A stretch of DNA of 42,261 nucleotides from Prevotella sp. (GCA_017960525.1 JAGCZA010000103.1:1-42261); one strand, 5' to 3'. Shown: positions 1 to 7,813, counted from the stretch's first letter. Numbers and translations are program-made. Notes: generated from the sequence alone by a model not told the origin.

Positions 1-57
1 ATAGTGCATAAATCGAAAAGATTTGAGCTGAAAGGCGAGAGTTTGAGAAAAAAGTAT

Positions 58-65
58 TAACTTTG
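58..65 (+). promoter_or_regulatory. Possible promoter -7 element
   Basis: TAACTTTG matches the Bacteroidetes TAnnTTTG core. No well-spaced upstream TTG and no rightward gene follow it, so it may only be a chance match or a remnant. Confidence 0.25.
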
Positions 66-92
66 CCGCCGATAGAGTAAATCACCAACCGA

Positions 93-138
93 GTGAACGG
101 ATATCATCGGAATTGGTGAACGGCTATCGCCGGAATAC
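93..138. repeat. Two-copy 23-bp tandem repeat
   Basis: Two adjacent 23-bp units (93-115 and 116-138) both start GTGAACGG and continue TATC..CGGAAT. The repeat runs through the 3' end of the small leftward ORF and encodes its last residues. Confidence 0.5.
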
Positions 139-250
139 GCACCCATCTGTCAGTATCATCATCACATCCGCATGCTCTCATGTATGCGGTCTCGGCATCG
201 TTGTACTGTTGATAGGCTTCCCTGAGCCTTTCGTAATTAGCCTTTCTCAT
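104..250 (-). CDS. Small hypothetical protein (48 aa)
   Basis: I do not recognise this protein. It is a charged peptide starting MRKANYERLREAY and containing GCDDDTDRW, and its first half looks helical. I chose the ATG at 250 because a TAACTTTG promoter core (271-278 on the leftward strand) lies just upstream; longer in-frame starts run into that promoter and into the end of the transposase gene. The IS30 element lies immediately upstream, so the native upstream region has probably been displaced, and the promoter may be supplied by the IS end. Function is unknown. It could be a degraded remnant. Confidence 0.45.
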   Translation of the reverse strand: MRKANYERLREAYQQYNDAETAYMRACGCDDDTDRWVRIPAIAVHQFR

Positions 251-270
251 ATTCTTTTCCGTTTTGTTTG

Positions 271-278
271 CAAAGTTA
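271..278 (-). promoter_or_regulatory. Promoter -7 element for the small ORF
   Basis: TAACTTTG on the minus strand, about 20 nt before the ATG at 250 and just outside the transposase stop codon. No convincing -33 box was seen. Confidence 0.4.
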
Positions 279-284
279 CGATTC

Positions 285-1253
285 TTATTTGACATTTGTA
301 TAAGACCTGTTGATTTTTTCTTCAAAACAGGCAATTGGGGTTTCGAATCCGAGTTTTTTCCTTGGCCTGGCGTTTATCTTGTCTGTTATCCTCCCGATGT
401 CCTCGTCATCAAGTTCAGAGAAAGGCATGGCCTTTGGGATGTATTGTCTGATCAGGCCGTTTGCATTCTCGATGGCTCCCTTCTGCCATGAGGAATACGG
501 GTCGGCAAAGTACACTTGTGCGCCCAAAGCCTCTGTTATCATCTGATGGCACGTAAACTCCTTCCCGTTGTCAGTCGTTATAGACAGGATGCAGTCCTTG
601 AACGGTTCAAGCATCCCGATTACAGTCTGTGCGAGATGCCCGGCATCCTTCCCGTGCTTGAGCTTCTCCATGAAGAGCCTGTTGGTGCTCCTCTCTATGA
701 TGGTGACAATGGCCTGCTGGTTGTTCGGCCCGACGATGGTATCCATCTCAAGGTCACCGAACCTCCTGCCGTCAGCCTCTGCCGGTCTTTCGTGTATGCT
801 GACCCTGCCGGGGATGTTTGTCCGGCTCGCTCCCACGGGCCTGCTGCGATGCTTCAGCCTGTGCCTGAGGTGTTTGTACAGGGTTCCCCTGTCACGCTTG
901 TCCTGCCTAATCCACTTGTAGATGGTCTCATGGGATATCTTTATCCCGTCCCTTGCAAGGTAGCCAGATATCTGCTCTGGAGACCACTGGTCATTTACCA
1001 GATGGCGCCTGACCTCGTCCCATACAGCCTTGCCGATGGCACGGTTCCCAGGTTGGCGCCTGCTGCGCTTGTCCGCATGCTTTTGAGCCCAGTCCCACTT
1101 GTAGACTCCGCGCTGGCTCGAGTTGCGCTTCAGCTCACGCGTGATGGTAGAGGGATGCACCCCTATCGCTTCTGCGATTGACTTTTTGGAGCATTTCCTT
1201 TGCAGTAACACGGAAATTGTGTACCTTTGCTCCGAGGTTAGTTGTTTGTTCAT
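285..1253 (-). CDS. IS30-family transposase
   Basis: Cut-and-paste DDE transposase that probably mobilises its own element. From the ATG at 1253 it is 322 aa. An N-terminal helix-turn-helix covers about residues 5-45 (KSIAEAIGVHPSTITRELKRN), followed by the region with WSPEQISGYL typical of the IS30 family. The catalytic triad is visible as D171 (EMDTIVG), D228 (TTDNGKEF) and E262 (GAIENANGLIRQ); the DD(33)E spacing matches IS30. A TTG two codons upstream could also start it, but the ATG is better. A TAACTTTG core at 1262-1269 lies only a few bases before the start, so the message would be almost leaderless. The gene is intact, so the copy may be active. Confidence 0.93.
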   Translation of the reverse strand: MNKQLTSEQRYTISVLLQRKCSKKSIAEAIGVHPSTITRELKRNSSQRGVYKWDWAQKHADKRSRRQPGNRAIGKAVWDEVRRHLVNDQWSPEQISGYLARDGIKISHETIYKWIRQDKRDRGTLYKHLRHRLKHRSRPVGASRTNIPGRVSIHERPAEADGRRFGDLEMDTIVGPNNQQAIVTIIERSTNRLFMEKLKHGKDAGHLAQTVIGMLEPFKDCILSITTDNGKEFTCHQMITEALGAQVYFADPYSSWQKGAIENANGLIRQYIPKAMPFSELDDEDIGRITDKINARPRKKLGFETPIACFEEKINRSYTNVK

Positions 1254-1261
1254 AAGCAATG

Positions 1262-1269
1262 CAAAGTTA
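1262..1269 (-). promoter_or_regulatory. Promoter -7 element of the transposase
   Basis: TAACTTTG on the minus strand, 8 bases before the ATG at 1253. Transcription would start almost at the start codon. Confidence 0.5.
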
Positions 1270-1349
1270 ATTAATCTCAGGGAGATTCCGGTCTCCCTTT
1301 ATTGATTATTTGCATTGCCAGATTGAATTTCTTTTCCTTGTCATGTCTC

Positions 1350-1457
1350 GGGGGCTGCTCGCCCCCAAACCCCTCGGTGTTTTTCAGGTATTAGTTTTGG
1401 CTTCGCTTCTACCTGAAAATTGCACTTCTATCTTGAACTTAGGACTGTTCGGTCCTA
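1350..1457. repeat. Cluster of three hairpins
   Basis: Three consecutive perfect inverted repeats. GGGGGC/GCCCCC is at 1350-1366. TTTTCAGGTA/TACCTGAAAA is at 1381-1390 and 1410-1419. TAGGAC/GTCCTA is at 1440-1457. They lie between the IS and the 51-aa ORF. They could be the end of a degraded mobile element or terminators. The rest of 1300-1470 shows no gene. Confidence 0.5.
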
Positions 1458-1468
1458 TATAACATTTA

Positions 1469-1624
1469 TCATCCCTGCGCTTCAGAGAGCCTGAGATTCA
1501 ACTTCTCCAGACTTCTCTGTGCTATGCTGATTTTCCTTTGTAGCAAGGTCTTTTCTTCAAGTCCGACGTTGGTCTCGTCAAACGGTTTTTGGCTTAAAAC
1601 CATAGTGTGGAATATTCTCGCCAT
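1469..1624 (-). CDS. Small hypothetical ORF (51 aa), possible element remnant
   Basis: Unrecognised peptide starting MARIFHTMVLSQKPFDE, with a basic and probably helical second half (LLQRKISIAQRSLEKLNLRL). An in-frame stop lies upstream of the ATG at 1624. The start codon directly abuts repeat A (1624-1709), whose leftward reading supplies the sequence before it, GGGGAAG, which works as a plausible ribosome-binding site. No leftward promoter was found. The hairpin cluster lies downstream. It may be a real small gene, or the 3' tail of a lost mobile-element gene. Confidence 0.35.
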   Translation of the reverse strand: MARIFHTMVLSQKPFDETNVGLEEKTLLQRKISIAQRSLEKLNLRLSEAQG

Positions 1625-1709
1625 CTTCCCCGTTTTGCCTTTATTTTAGGCCGAATCGCGTTAATTCTCCCAAATCCGTTGTTCTTTACAAGCTTTTTTG
1701 TATCTTTGC
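1624..1709 (+). repeat. Repeat A: left copy of the ~86-bp promoter-bearing direct repeat
   Basis: About 91% identical by eye (7 mismatches and one 1-base gap) to repeat B at 8836-8922, in the same orientation. Both start TCTTCCCCGTTTTGCC, share GTTGTTCTTTACAAGC and end in a TAnnTTTGC promoter core. Copies A and B bracket the accessory island. Confidence 0.85.
1679..1708 (+). promoter_or_regulatory. Orphan rightward promoter in repeat A
   Basis: TTG at 1679-1681, 19 nt, then TATCTTTG at 1701-1708: a full Bacteroidetes consensus. It points into 1710-1880, where only a 15-codon ORF and the convergent nuclease gene are found, so it has no evident target gene. Confidence 0.65.
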
Positions 1710-1823
1710 AAGAATTTGCAGGATTTCTTTAAATAAAGGCAGTCTAGAGGATTGAAGAAAAATGAGGTTACGATCTGGAGACCGTTCTCAATTCCATGTT
1801 CTGCTATAAATTGCATTCAATGA

Positions 1824-1871
1824 GCACCCGATAATGAGCCACCAGCCGTTTCATGATCCATCATCGGGTGC
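1824..1871 (-). repeat. Inverted repeat after the nuclease gene (possible terminator)
   Basis: GCACCCGAT (1824-1832) and ATCGGGTGC (1863-1871) form a 9-bp stem with a 30-nt loop, 9 nt past the nuclease stop. There is no clear U-run, so a terminator role is uncertain. Nothing else is seen in 1710-1880. Confidence 0.45.
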
Positions 1872-1879
1872 AAAGGTAA

Positions 1880-3187
1880 TCATTTCTTTTGAATCCTCCA
1901 AATGCTTGGCCAATTATTCGCTTTTTTTTTCATCAGTCGCTTAGTAGCTCTGAGTTCCTTCTGTAGCAATTCCATCCGTTCCTTCAATTGCTCTTGGGTA
2001 GGCAGCATATCTTTGATACGGATGTTATTGTATGTTGCGACTCCCATTGGAGTCGTAATTCCTCGGAAAGACCATTGTACATCAGTCTTATCCATATCGG
2101 AACAAATCAGAAGGCCAATGGTAGGATTGTCATCAGGAGCTTTCAATAGCTCATCGACGGCACTAACATAGTAGTTCAACTTGCCTGTAAACTCAGGCTC
2201 AAATGGCTTCACTTTGATTTCGCACGCTATGTAGCAACGAAGACGAACATGGTAGAACAGCAAATCAATCTTCCGTGAGCGTCCTCCAACTATGATTTCT
2301 TTCTGTCTACCCATAAAAGCGAAGCCCGTTCCCATTTCCAATAAGAGGTTTGTTACATCACTGGTAAGGGCATCCTCCAGTTCTCGCTCTTCAAACGGCT
2401 CATGGTCAACGGTAGCAAAACCGAAATCATAATTCTCCTTTAGTACCTCCTGCACCAAATGGCTTTGTGGCTCTGGAAGGTACGTTGAGAAGTTGTTAAC
2501 TATCTTCCCCTGATGCTCATAGAGATGAGCCTTATAGCAGTTGACAAGTGCTGTTCTGCTTAATCCCTTCTCAATTACATGCTGCATATAAAACAATGCC
2601 TCATCAAGGCTTTCACTCCGTGTGATAATCTCAATATGCTGGCCCCAGGGAACAAGTGCAAAGGGGAGTGGGAACTCATTGCTGGCGTCATTTTCAGATT
2701 CTGAAACAGACTGTTTCATTAATTCTCCAACGGGTCGTTGGAGTTTCTCTTCCTGCAATTCTGCAACAGGTCGTTGCAATTTTGCGGTATGTATCTCAAC
2801 ACCGGTTTGAAGCACTATTTCTGCAACGGGTCGTTGCAATTTTGCTGCTTCCGTGGTATAGAACAAGTACCATTGTTTCATATATCTTAGATTACGGGCA
2901 GAGAATCCGTCCTCATTAGGGAATTCTCGCCTTAGGTCCAGACTTACCTGTTCCACAACACCAGCGCCCCAACGTTCCTCAGCTTTCTTCTGCACTAGAT
3001 CACGTCCTAATTGCCAGTTGAATAGCAGTTTCTCGCCATTCACCTTGACAGCAGCCTTCACTTGTGCCGAGCGATAACGGTGTTTCACCTCTGCTATCCA
3101 CTCTGAATATTCTGCATCCAGCTTCACATCATGAGATTTTACCATGCGAGGCTCGCTGATTTCAAGTTCTTTATTCCTTTTTTCCAT
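1880..3187 (-). CDS. DUF1016 / YhcG-type PDDEXK nuclease-like protein with inserted repeats
   Basis: 435 aa from the ATG at 3187. I chose this start because the longer in-frame ATG at 3205 lies inside the TAACTTTG promoter core. The N-terminal DUF1016 helical domain is about residues 25-115 (RWGAGVVEQVSLDLRREFP, FSARNLRYMKQWYLFY). The C-terminal PDDEXK domain is about 240-400, with D308 (KIDLLFYH) and E323-x-K325 (CEIKVKPFEPEF). Between them, residues ~116-160 carry three copies of KLQRPVAE/G, an unusual expansion just before PFALVPWGQH. Family members are associated with accessory and restriction-type loci, but the biochemical role is not settled. The gene has its own promoter and ends at the left edge of the island. 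Confidence 0.85.
   Translation of the reverse strand: MEKRNKELEISEPRMVKSHDVKLDAEYSEWIAEVKHRYRSAQVKAAVKVNGEKLLFNWQLGRDLVQKKAEERWGAGVVEQVSLDLRREFPNEDGFSARNLRYMKQWYLFYTTEAAKLQRPVAEIVLQTGVEIHTAKLQRPVAELQEEKLQRPVGELMKQSVSESENDASNEFPLPFALVPWGQHIEIITRSESLDEALFYMQHVIEKGLSRTALVNCYKAHLYEHQGKIVNNFSTYLPEPQSHLVQEVLKENYDFGFATVDHEPFEERELEDALTSDVTNLLLEMGTGFAFMGRQKEIIVGGRSRKIDLLFYHVRLRCYIACEIKVKPFEPEFTGKLNYYVSAVDELLKAPDDNPTIGLLICSDMDKTDVQWSFRGITTPMGVATYNNIRIKDMLPTQEQLKERMELLQKELRATKRLMKKKANNWPSIWRIQKK
2702..2838. repeat. Four intragenic palindromes in the DUF1016 gene
   Basis: TGAAACAG/CTGTTTCA at 2702-2718 is perfect with a 1-nt centre. CTCCAACG/CGTTGGAG at 2725-2743 is a perfect 8-bp stem with loop GGT. 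TGCAAC/GTTGCA at 2762-2778 has one inner mismatch. TGCAACG/CGTTGCA at 2822-2838 is perfect with loop GGT. The last three encode the KLQRPV repeats and keep their pairing through compensatory base changes. Confidence 0.85.
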
Positions 3188-3202
3188 ATCTCGTTTCGTT
3201 TG

Positions 3203-3210
3203 CAAAGTTA
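3203..3210 (-). promoter_or_regulatory. Promoter -7 element of the DUF1016 gene
   Basis: TAACTTTG on the minus strand, 16 nt before the ATG at 3187. No clear -33 box. It implies that the nuclease can be transcribed separately from the sanA-like gene upstream. Confidence 0.55.
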
Positions 3211-3232
3211 ATAATTTTATTCCGTTTAAATG

Positions 3233-3871
3233 TTATTCTCTGTCAGTTTTATCAGTCATTAGATCCAGAAACATCTTCACTCTCGCAAAGTACTCGCGAA
3301 TCGTGGTAAGATAAGCTCGTCTTGACTTGGGATCTTTGGCGTTATAAGCCTGAATGTTCTCTACGTCAAGCCCAAGATGCTCTGCCTGATAGATGGCCCG
3401 CTCGTTGTGGAACTTCTGTGATATGATGGTAAAACTCTTCAACCCATAAACCTTGTTGATATTGATAACAGAGTATATCGTCCTATAGCCCTTGCCATCC
3501 AGAATGATTGCATTCGCAGGTACACCACGTGCCATCAGCGAATCCCTCATGCACTCCGTCTCATTGACTCCGTCAAGGCTGTTCTCGTCACCACTAATCA
3601 GTATCTGATCTATCTTCCCTGCCTTATACAGCTGCTCAGCCGCATCGATGCGATAGATGAAGAACTGGTTCGTAATTCGCCCTATTCTCGCCTGTGGTGT
3701 AGTCCCCAGCAGCAACCCCACCTTATTATATTTAATGCTGTCTATATCAGAGAACACCTTGCCCTCTGCATTGTTCACCACAATCTGGTTGCATATCAAC
3801 ATCAATGCCAGACATACAATCGCAATAGCACTAGCGCCCCACGCACATATCTTAATTATTCTTTTCTTCAT
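3233..3871 (-). CDS. SanA/DUF218-family membrane-anchored protein
   Basis: 212 aa. A single N-terminal membrane segment (about residues 8-28, AIAIVCLALMLICNQIVV) is followed by a periplasmic DUF218 domain. Family motifs are visible: GLLLGTTPQ, YRIDAAEQLYKAGKIDQILISGD, NETECMRDSLMARGVP, YRTIYSV and ISQKFHNERAIYQAEHLGL. E. coli SanA is a related protein linked to envelope barrier function and vancomycin sensitivity; the exact activity is unknown. Its 5' end overlaps the lipoprotein gene upstream by 20 nt, so the two are probably cotranscribed and translationally coupled. Confidence 0.85.
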   Translation of the reverse strand: MKKRIIKICAWGASAIAIVCLALMLICNQIVVNNAEGKVFSDIDSIKYNKVGLLLGTTPQARIGRITNQFFIYRIDAAEQLYKAGKIDQILISGDENSLDGVNETECMRDSLMARGVPANAIILDGKGYRTIYSVININKVYGLKSFTIISQKFHNERAIYQAEHLGLDVENIQAYNAKDPKSRRAYLTTIREYFARVKMFLDLMTDKTDRE

Positions 3872-4190
3872 CTTTTAGCCAATCATACTGATGATAAGGG
3901 TCAATTTCTTTAATAATAGTATTCCCTTGATTATCAGGAAAAGTTTCTTCGTACAGGTTGTTGACAGGGCAATAGTAATCCTTTATGGGACCATAGATAT
4001 ACTTCCATTCTCCATTCCAGTTGAACGAATCTTTTTCCACACTTCGCACCAAATACCAGTCAAAACCATCTATGGTATAGGCAACTTCCATCGTATCAAT
4101 GTCAATATCACCATAATATGTATGATACATATGCTGCTTGCTACATCCAATAATAAACATCAATAATACTCCAGGTAATATCTTTTTCAT
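3852..4190 (-). CDS. Small lipoprotein, unknown function
   Basis: 112 aa from the ATG at 4190, preceded by GAGG at a good ribosome-binding distance. The longer in-frame start at 4211 would put seven residues before the signal peptide. A signal sequence MKKILPGVLLMFIIGC ends in a lipobox with C16. The mature part is rich in Tyr, Trp and Asp (HTYYGDIDIDTMEVAYTIDG, WKYIYGPIKDYYCPVNN) with no family I recognise. It sits 11 nt after the next lipoprotein gene and overlaps the sanA-like gene, so it belongs to the leftward island operon. Confidence 0.7.
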   Translation of the reverse strand: MKKILPGVLLMFIIGCSKQHMYHTYYGDIDIDTMEVAYTIDGFDWYLVRSVEKDSFNWNGEWKYIYGPIKDYYCPVNNLYEETFPDNQGNTIIKEIDPYHQYDWLKDEEKNN

Positions 4191-4201
4191 TTTTCCTCTT
4201 T

Positions 4202-4648
4202 TTATTTCCATTCAACAAAAGTATTACCTAATAGTATTTTTAGTTTCTCGCTGTCAGAGTATTTTCTCCACTCTTTCTCGTCAATATAGAAATAGAATGC
4301 CTCTCTTATTGCATCAACTTTTTCTTTATCTGATAAGTCATCCCGTCTAGCTATAGTTACAGAGTCCATATCAGAATAGTATATTTCTCGAGTCCAGGCT
4401 CTTTTAGGCTGGCCTTTCTTTCTATAGTGGATATTTGGATGCAGCGAGAAATCTGTTACGTCAATATACATAAGTGTATCAACAGGAAGCCCCCCCACAT
4501 CTGTAACATCAATCACTTGAGTTGATTTTGTTGTAGGATTACAGCCAACTAAAAGGAAAACCAATGCAATAAGAAAGGCACTTCTCACCTTTCTTTCAGC
4601 ACAATTAGGCTCTATGCCTAAGAATTTAATCCACTCCCATCTTTTCAT
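4202..4648 (-). CDS. Small lipoprotein, unknown function
   Basis: 148 aa. A rather long positively charged n-region (about 22 residues) precedes a hydrophobic stretch AFLIALVFLLVGC with a lipobox Cys at 36. The mature domain has IDVTDVGGLPVDTLMYIDVTD, which appears to repeat an IDVTD motif, and then a charged, Tyr-rich part. I do not recognise a family. The unusual n-region may mean the real start is a downstream non-ATG codon. It is followed 11 nt later by a second lipoprotein of similar size, so the two may act together at the cell surface or in the periplasm. Confidence 0.65.
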   Translation of the reverse strand: MKRWEWIKFLGIEPNCAERKVRSAFLIALVFLLVGCNPTTKSTQVIDVTDVGGLPVDTLMYIDVTDFSLHPNIHYRKKGQPKRAWTREIYYSDMDSVTIARRDDLSDKEKVDAIREAFYFYIDEKEWRKYSDSEKLKILLGNTFVEWK

Positions 4649-4687
4649 TATCCAAAAAGATCTTGTTAATTATTTCTGTTAACAGTA

Positions 4688-5140
4688 CTACAATAGCTTA
4701 AGAAAGCTCTTATTTATATCCTTAATTTCACTTCCTACAAACACAGTAATAGAAGGTTCATTTTTACCATAAAAATTCATAATACCTTGAAAAGAATAGG
4801 GCTTTACAACCTCTTCCCCTTGCTCGTTAATGATACCCCTATTGGAAAAGGTTGTTCTATCCTTGTCTGCCACACTTACCAAACAATAGCCATTGTCAAA
4901 GCCCCACATATAGTTATACTTGCCAAAATCCACTATAGGAGTTTTATTCCCATACTCAAATGCAGCCCATTGTTTATCTGCCCGTCTAACGCAGCAGACG
5001 GTTGAGTTAATAGGTGGTATAACCTCAATACATTCTATGTCCAAGATTGCTATGAATTCATCGAAATCACAGTTCTCAAAGCCATGACTCTCCAATAGTT
5101 CCTTGGCTTTCTTGAGTTTTATATCGTTGTCATGAATCAT
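4688..5140 (-). CDS. WG-repeat-like protein (150 aa), paralogue of the 6.5 kb gene
   Basis: No signal peptide is visible, so it is probably cytoplasmic. Residues ~40-150 match residues ~108-213 of the protein at 6512-7795: both have IPPINS, FGKYxYMWGFDxGxCL, TFSNRGI, VxKPY and FYGK. The pattern (aromatic-G, 'NRGIINEQGEEVVKPY') is typical of WG (KWG) repeat proteins, beta-rich modules of unknown function. The N-terminal 40 residues are a short helical segment unlike the paralogue. It starts 19 nt after the 371-aa gene and is probably cotranscribed with it. The pairing suggests duplication followed by loss of the flanking domains. Confidence 0.65.
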   Translation of the reverse strand: MIHDNDIKLKKAKELLESHGFENCDFDEFIAILDIECIEVIPPINSTVCCVRRADKQWAAFEYGNKTPIVDFGKYNYMWGFDNGYCLVSVADKDRTTFSNRGIINEQGEEVVKPYSFQGIMNFYGKNEPSITVFVGSEIKDINKSFLKLL

Positions 5141-5159
5141 ATCTCAGTACCTTTACGAT

Positions 5160-6275
5160 CTAATCAATATTTCCATAAGCATCTGGATCATCATCAAGAG
5201 CATCTCTTAGCCCTTCATCATTAACGCCCCAATACCCCATCGTCTCATAACCACTATAATCTATATCTTCCAATAAATCAACATTTCTATATTCTTTGTA
5301 ATCTATACCTCCAATATCTCTTGCGTTTCCTTGTTTATCGATCTCATAAAGACGCCCGCAGTATTCGTCTATTGGAAAATCTATCTTGAGTAATCCCTTA
5401 TTAAAGTGGCACGTAGAGTGTAGTGGAATGCTTATGCTCCTTAAGTCTATTCTATTCTTCTCTGCCCATGCTTCATTCAAAACAATATGTTTATTACCGT
5501 CCTTATCCATAAAGACATATTGCTCCTTCCCTCTTTCGATCCTTTCTTTTGCGCAGATTAATCCTTCCCCATACGTTCCCAAAATGAAACTATAGGAAGC
5601 AGGACTGTTGTCATTGTATGCCAACATATCATGGAAAGATTCATGATCTATATTGTCAAATATAGGCTCTAACACAGTTGTACCATCTTTAAAAACAATT
5701 CCTTTCTTCCCCTCTTTTATCGCTACAGCAAAATCACCTTTCATTTTGCACACGACATCCCATTCGATAACTCCATTCCATGAATTGAAAAAGCCGAACA
5801 AAACATTATTGTCTATCAAATGTGACTTAAAGGATGGAAGAGATTTGTGGTAAAACGTTATTTGTGGGAGGATACAAGGCAATACGAATTTTGTCTGCCA
5901 TAACAAATACGCATTTCCTTTTTGCACGCGATTTCCCATGCTTTCCACATCATCACTCCTCACAATAATGGAAAGCGTGTCAGGAGTGCATATAACCCAA
6001 GGATACTCTTCTGACAAGTAGAGCAACCTTAAAACAATTTTAAGCAATCTATCCTTGTATTCTGAGCTTTTATCAGAAAGGCTTCTAAAATGAATAACTC
6101 TCACATTTCCTTTACCTATCAATGCATGAAGTCCTTTAGCCTTCTCCCATTCGATGTTATCGTGAATACTCAAAGAAGAGCTGTCCTCAAATTCTTCCGC
6201 AGGTGTTGTATTATAGGGATAATTAGCAATTCCTACACTATCATAATATTTTGACCATTCTTGTACTGTGTTCAT
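5160..6275 (-). CDS. Hypothetical protein with a WG-like segment (371 aa)
   Basis: No confident family. No signal peptide or membrane segment is apparent. The middle (about residues 170-225, FAVAIKEGKKGIVFKDGTTVLEPIFDNIDHES) has the rhythm of WG repeats, which links it to the two WG-like neighbours. The C-terminus is acidic (LLEDIDYSGYETMGYWGVNDEG, ALDDDPDAYG). It is read with the downstream 150-aa gene (19-nt gap). No clear TAnnTTTG promoter was found in the 236 nt upstream. Such proteins often occur as immunity- or scaffold-like accessory genes, but nothing here fixes a role. Confidence 0.55.
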   Translation of the reverse strand: MNTVQEWSKYYDSVGIANYPYNTTPAEEFEDSSSLSIHDNIEWEKAKGLHALIGKGNVRVIHFRSLSDKSSEYKDRLLKIVLRLLYLSEEYPWVICTPDTLSIIVRSDDVESMGNRVQKGNAYLLWQTKFVLPCILPQITFYHKSLPSFKSHLIDNNVLFGFFNSWNGVIEWDVVCKMKGDFAVAIKEGKKGIVFKDGTTVLEPIFDNIDHESFHDMLAYNDNSPASYSFILGTYGEGLICAKERIERGKEQYVFMDKDGNKHIVLNEAWAEKNRIDLRSISIPLHSTCHFNKGLLKIDFPIDEYCGRLYEIDKQGNARDIGGIDYKEYRNVDLLEDIDYSGYETMGYWGVNDEGLRDALDDDPDAYGNID

Positions 6276-6317
6276 ATTAATTGATACTTCATTAATTACC
6301 CAATTCTAGAATCACGA

Positions 6318-6368
6318 GGGACAGGTCAACTGATACAACTCCTTAGCGTGAATCAAAGTTCCTGTCCC
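6318..6368 (-). repeat. Inverted repeat between WG-type genes (possible terminator or MITE scar)
   Basis: GGGACAGG (6318-6325) pairs with CCTGTCCC (6361-6368), and AACT/AGTT extends the stem inward after a 2-nt bulge. It lies ~145 nt past the stop of the upstream WG gene. There is no U-run. The rest of 6276-6511 shows no gene. Confidence 0.5.
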
Positions 6369-6511
6369 CCTGATTGTTTATTTACTATGTTTGATTACTC
6401 CCCATTGTACTTTATGTATCTTTTGTTATGTATGCCCCTACGATGAAGCCTGTACCAGAATATTCATTATCGCTGTAAATTGGAACTATATATTTTGAGA
6501 ACTCCATGAAA

Positions 6512-7795
6512 TTACTCTATTACTCTATAAATATCATCATTTCCCTTACGACTCAATGTAATTAACTTTGCAGTTTTTAAATCGAGTTCGTCTCCAACAG
6601 CCAATTTGCTTTGCTCGCTAAGAGGAATATAGGTTTGTCCTCCACCTTTCATAAAGAAACAAACGCTATTACCGTATTGCGATGCGACAACCTCAGCACT
6701 GTTAACAGCCGTAATCTCTTCTGGCGTGAAGGGACGACTGTTTGTAACCACCCAAGACTTTTCCAGTGAATTGATGATTTCTTCCATCTTTTCGAGTGGT
6801 TTTACATCATCATCGAAGATTGTTCTCACGTGGAATTGTTTCAAATAATTCCTGAAATCATTGACAACTATGTCATGTGGGTGTTGTCTTATACTGAGAT
6901 ATTTCGTTTCAAGTTCATTCCCCTTGAAATAATCCTTGTAGGTTCCGTATCCGTATTTTTCCCATGCATAAACCATCATAATCTTCAAGATATCCAATGT
7001 TTGATAGATGGTACGGAAATTCATTGAAAAACCCATGGAAAACTCCATATTTACAGTAGTTTTTTCTTGTTCCATTATGCTATTATAGCATTTTTTGATA
7101 TCGACTCTATAATCCATTCCTGTTTTACAATTATTTTTAATCACTGTTTTGAAAAGAGCAGATTTCTCTAAATGAATCTCTCTGTCCTCCTTTTCTACTT
7201 TTACATATGAGTTCCTTTTTCCGTAAAAATCATGAATATTGGTATATGTATAAGGCTTAATAACTTCTGTACCATCGGAACTAACTATTCCACGATTTGA
7301 AAATGTCTTTGCGTTGTCTGTTTCTACTTCAAACAAACATAGTCCTGTATCAAAGCCCCACATATATTTATATTTCCCAAATTCTACTATGACTTCTTCC
7401 TTATGAGGTGCAACAACTCCCCATTTGCCATCTTTTCTCTGTACAACAAATTCATGTGAATTTATTGGTGGAATAATGGTAACAAACGATTCCATTATAT
7501 TAGCACACCTTTCTCCATCACGATAGATAATCATACACTCCTTACCTCTGCGTGCTAATAAATAGCCACCAACATCAGAGCCTTTTTTCCAAACAGGCAC
7601 TACACAATCATACTTTTCTGATAAAATGGTAGCAATGGGATGCGACTCAATTGGAATATCATATTTTCCATTTTCTGGCTCATCATAATATCCTATAGAC
7701 GTTTCTTCAATACCAATGCTTATAAGATACTCTCTTGTTACACATGGAAGTCCAAGCGTATTGATGTAATTGAAAGGCTTTGCGTAATACTCCAT
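6512..7795 (-). CDS. WG-repeat-like protein with extra C-terminal domains (427 aa)
   Basis: Probably cytoplasmic, with no signal peptide. Residues ~60-213 form a WG-type region (KDGKWGVVAP, VEFGKYKYMWGFDTGLCLF, TFSNRGIVSSDGTEVIKPY), the part shared with the 150-aa paralogue downstream. Residues ~225-330 look helical. The C-terminal ~95 residues (VVASQYGNSVCFFMKGGGQ, TYIPLSEQSKLAVGDELDL, ITLSRKGNDDIYRVIE) look like a separate small beta domain that I believe recurs in other Bacteroidetes proteins. Function is unknown. The start lies 18 nt after the XRE regulator gene, so the two form an operon under the promoter at 8065-8096. Confidence 0.65.
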   Translation of the reverse strand: MEYYAKPFNYINTLGLPCVTREYLISIGIEETSIGYYDEPENGKYDIPIESHPIATILSEKYDCVVPVWKKGSDVGGYLLARRGKECMIIYRDGERCANIMESFVTIIPPINSHEFVVQRKDGKWGVVAPHKEEVIVEFGKYKYMWGFDTGLCLFEVETDNAKTFSNRGIVSSDGTEVIKPYTYTNIHDFYGKRNSYVKVEKEDREIHLEKSALFKTVIKNNCKTGMDYRVDIKKCYNSIMEQEKTTVNMEFSMGFSMNFRTIYQTLDILKIMMVYAWEKYGYGTYKDYFKGNELETKYLSIRQHPHDIVVNDFRNYLKQFHVRTIFDDDVKPLEKMEEIINSLEKSWVVTNSRPFTPEEITAVNSAEVVASQYGNSVCFFMKGGGQTYIPLSEQSKLAVGDELDLKTAKLITLSRKGNDDIYRVIE

Positions 7796-7813
7796 ATTCA
7801 GTACACTATATCT

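Larger units (their letters stand above)
270..1320 (-). mobile_element. IS30-family insertion sequence (ends approximate)
   Basis: A single complete transposase gene with short flanks. The right flank holds a perfect 7-bp stem hairpin (AGGGAGA at 1279-1285, TCTCCCT at 1292-1298), and TGCAAA-type sequence lies near both ends, but I could not define convincing terminal inverted repeats or a target duplication. The coordinates are therefore approximate. Confidence 0.6.

Noticed and set aside
516-1181. 221-aa plus-strand ORF over the transposase
   Set aside because: Antisense to the IS30 transposase, which has an intact catalytic triad.
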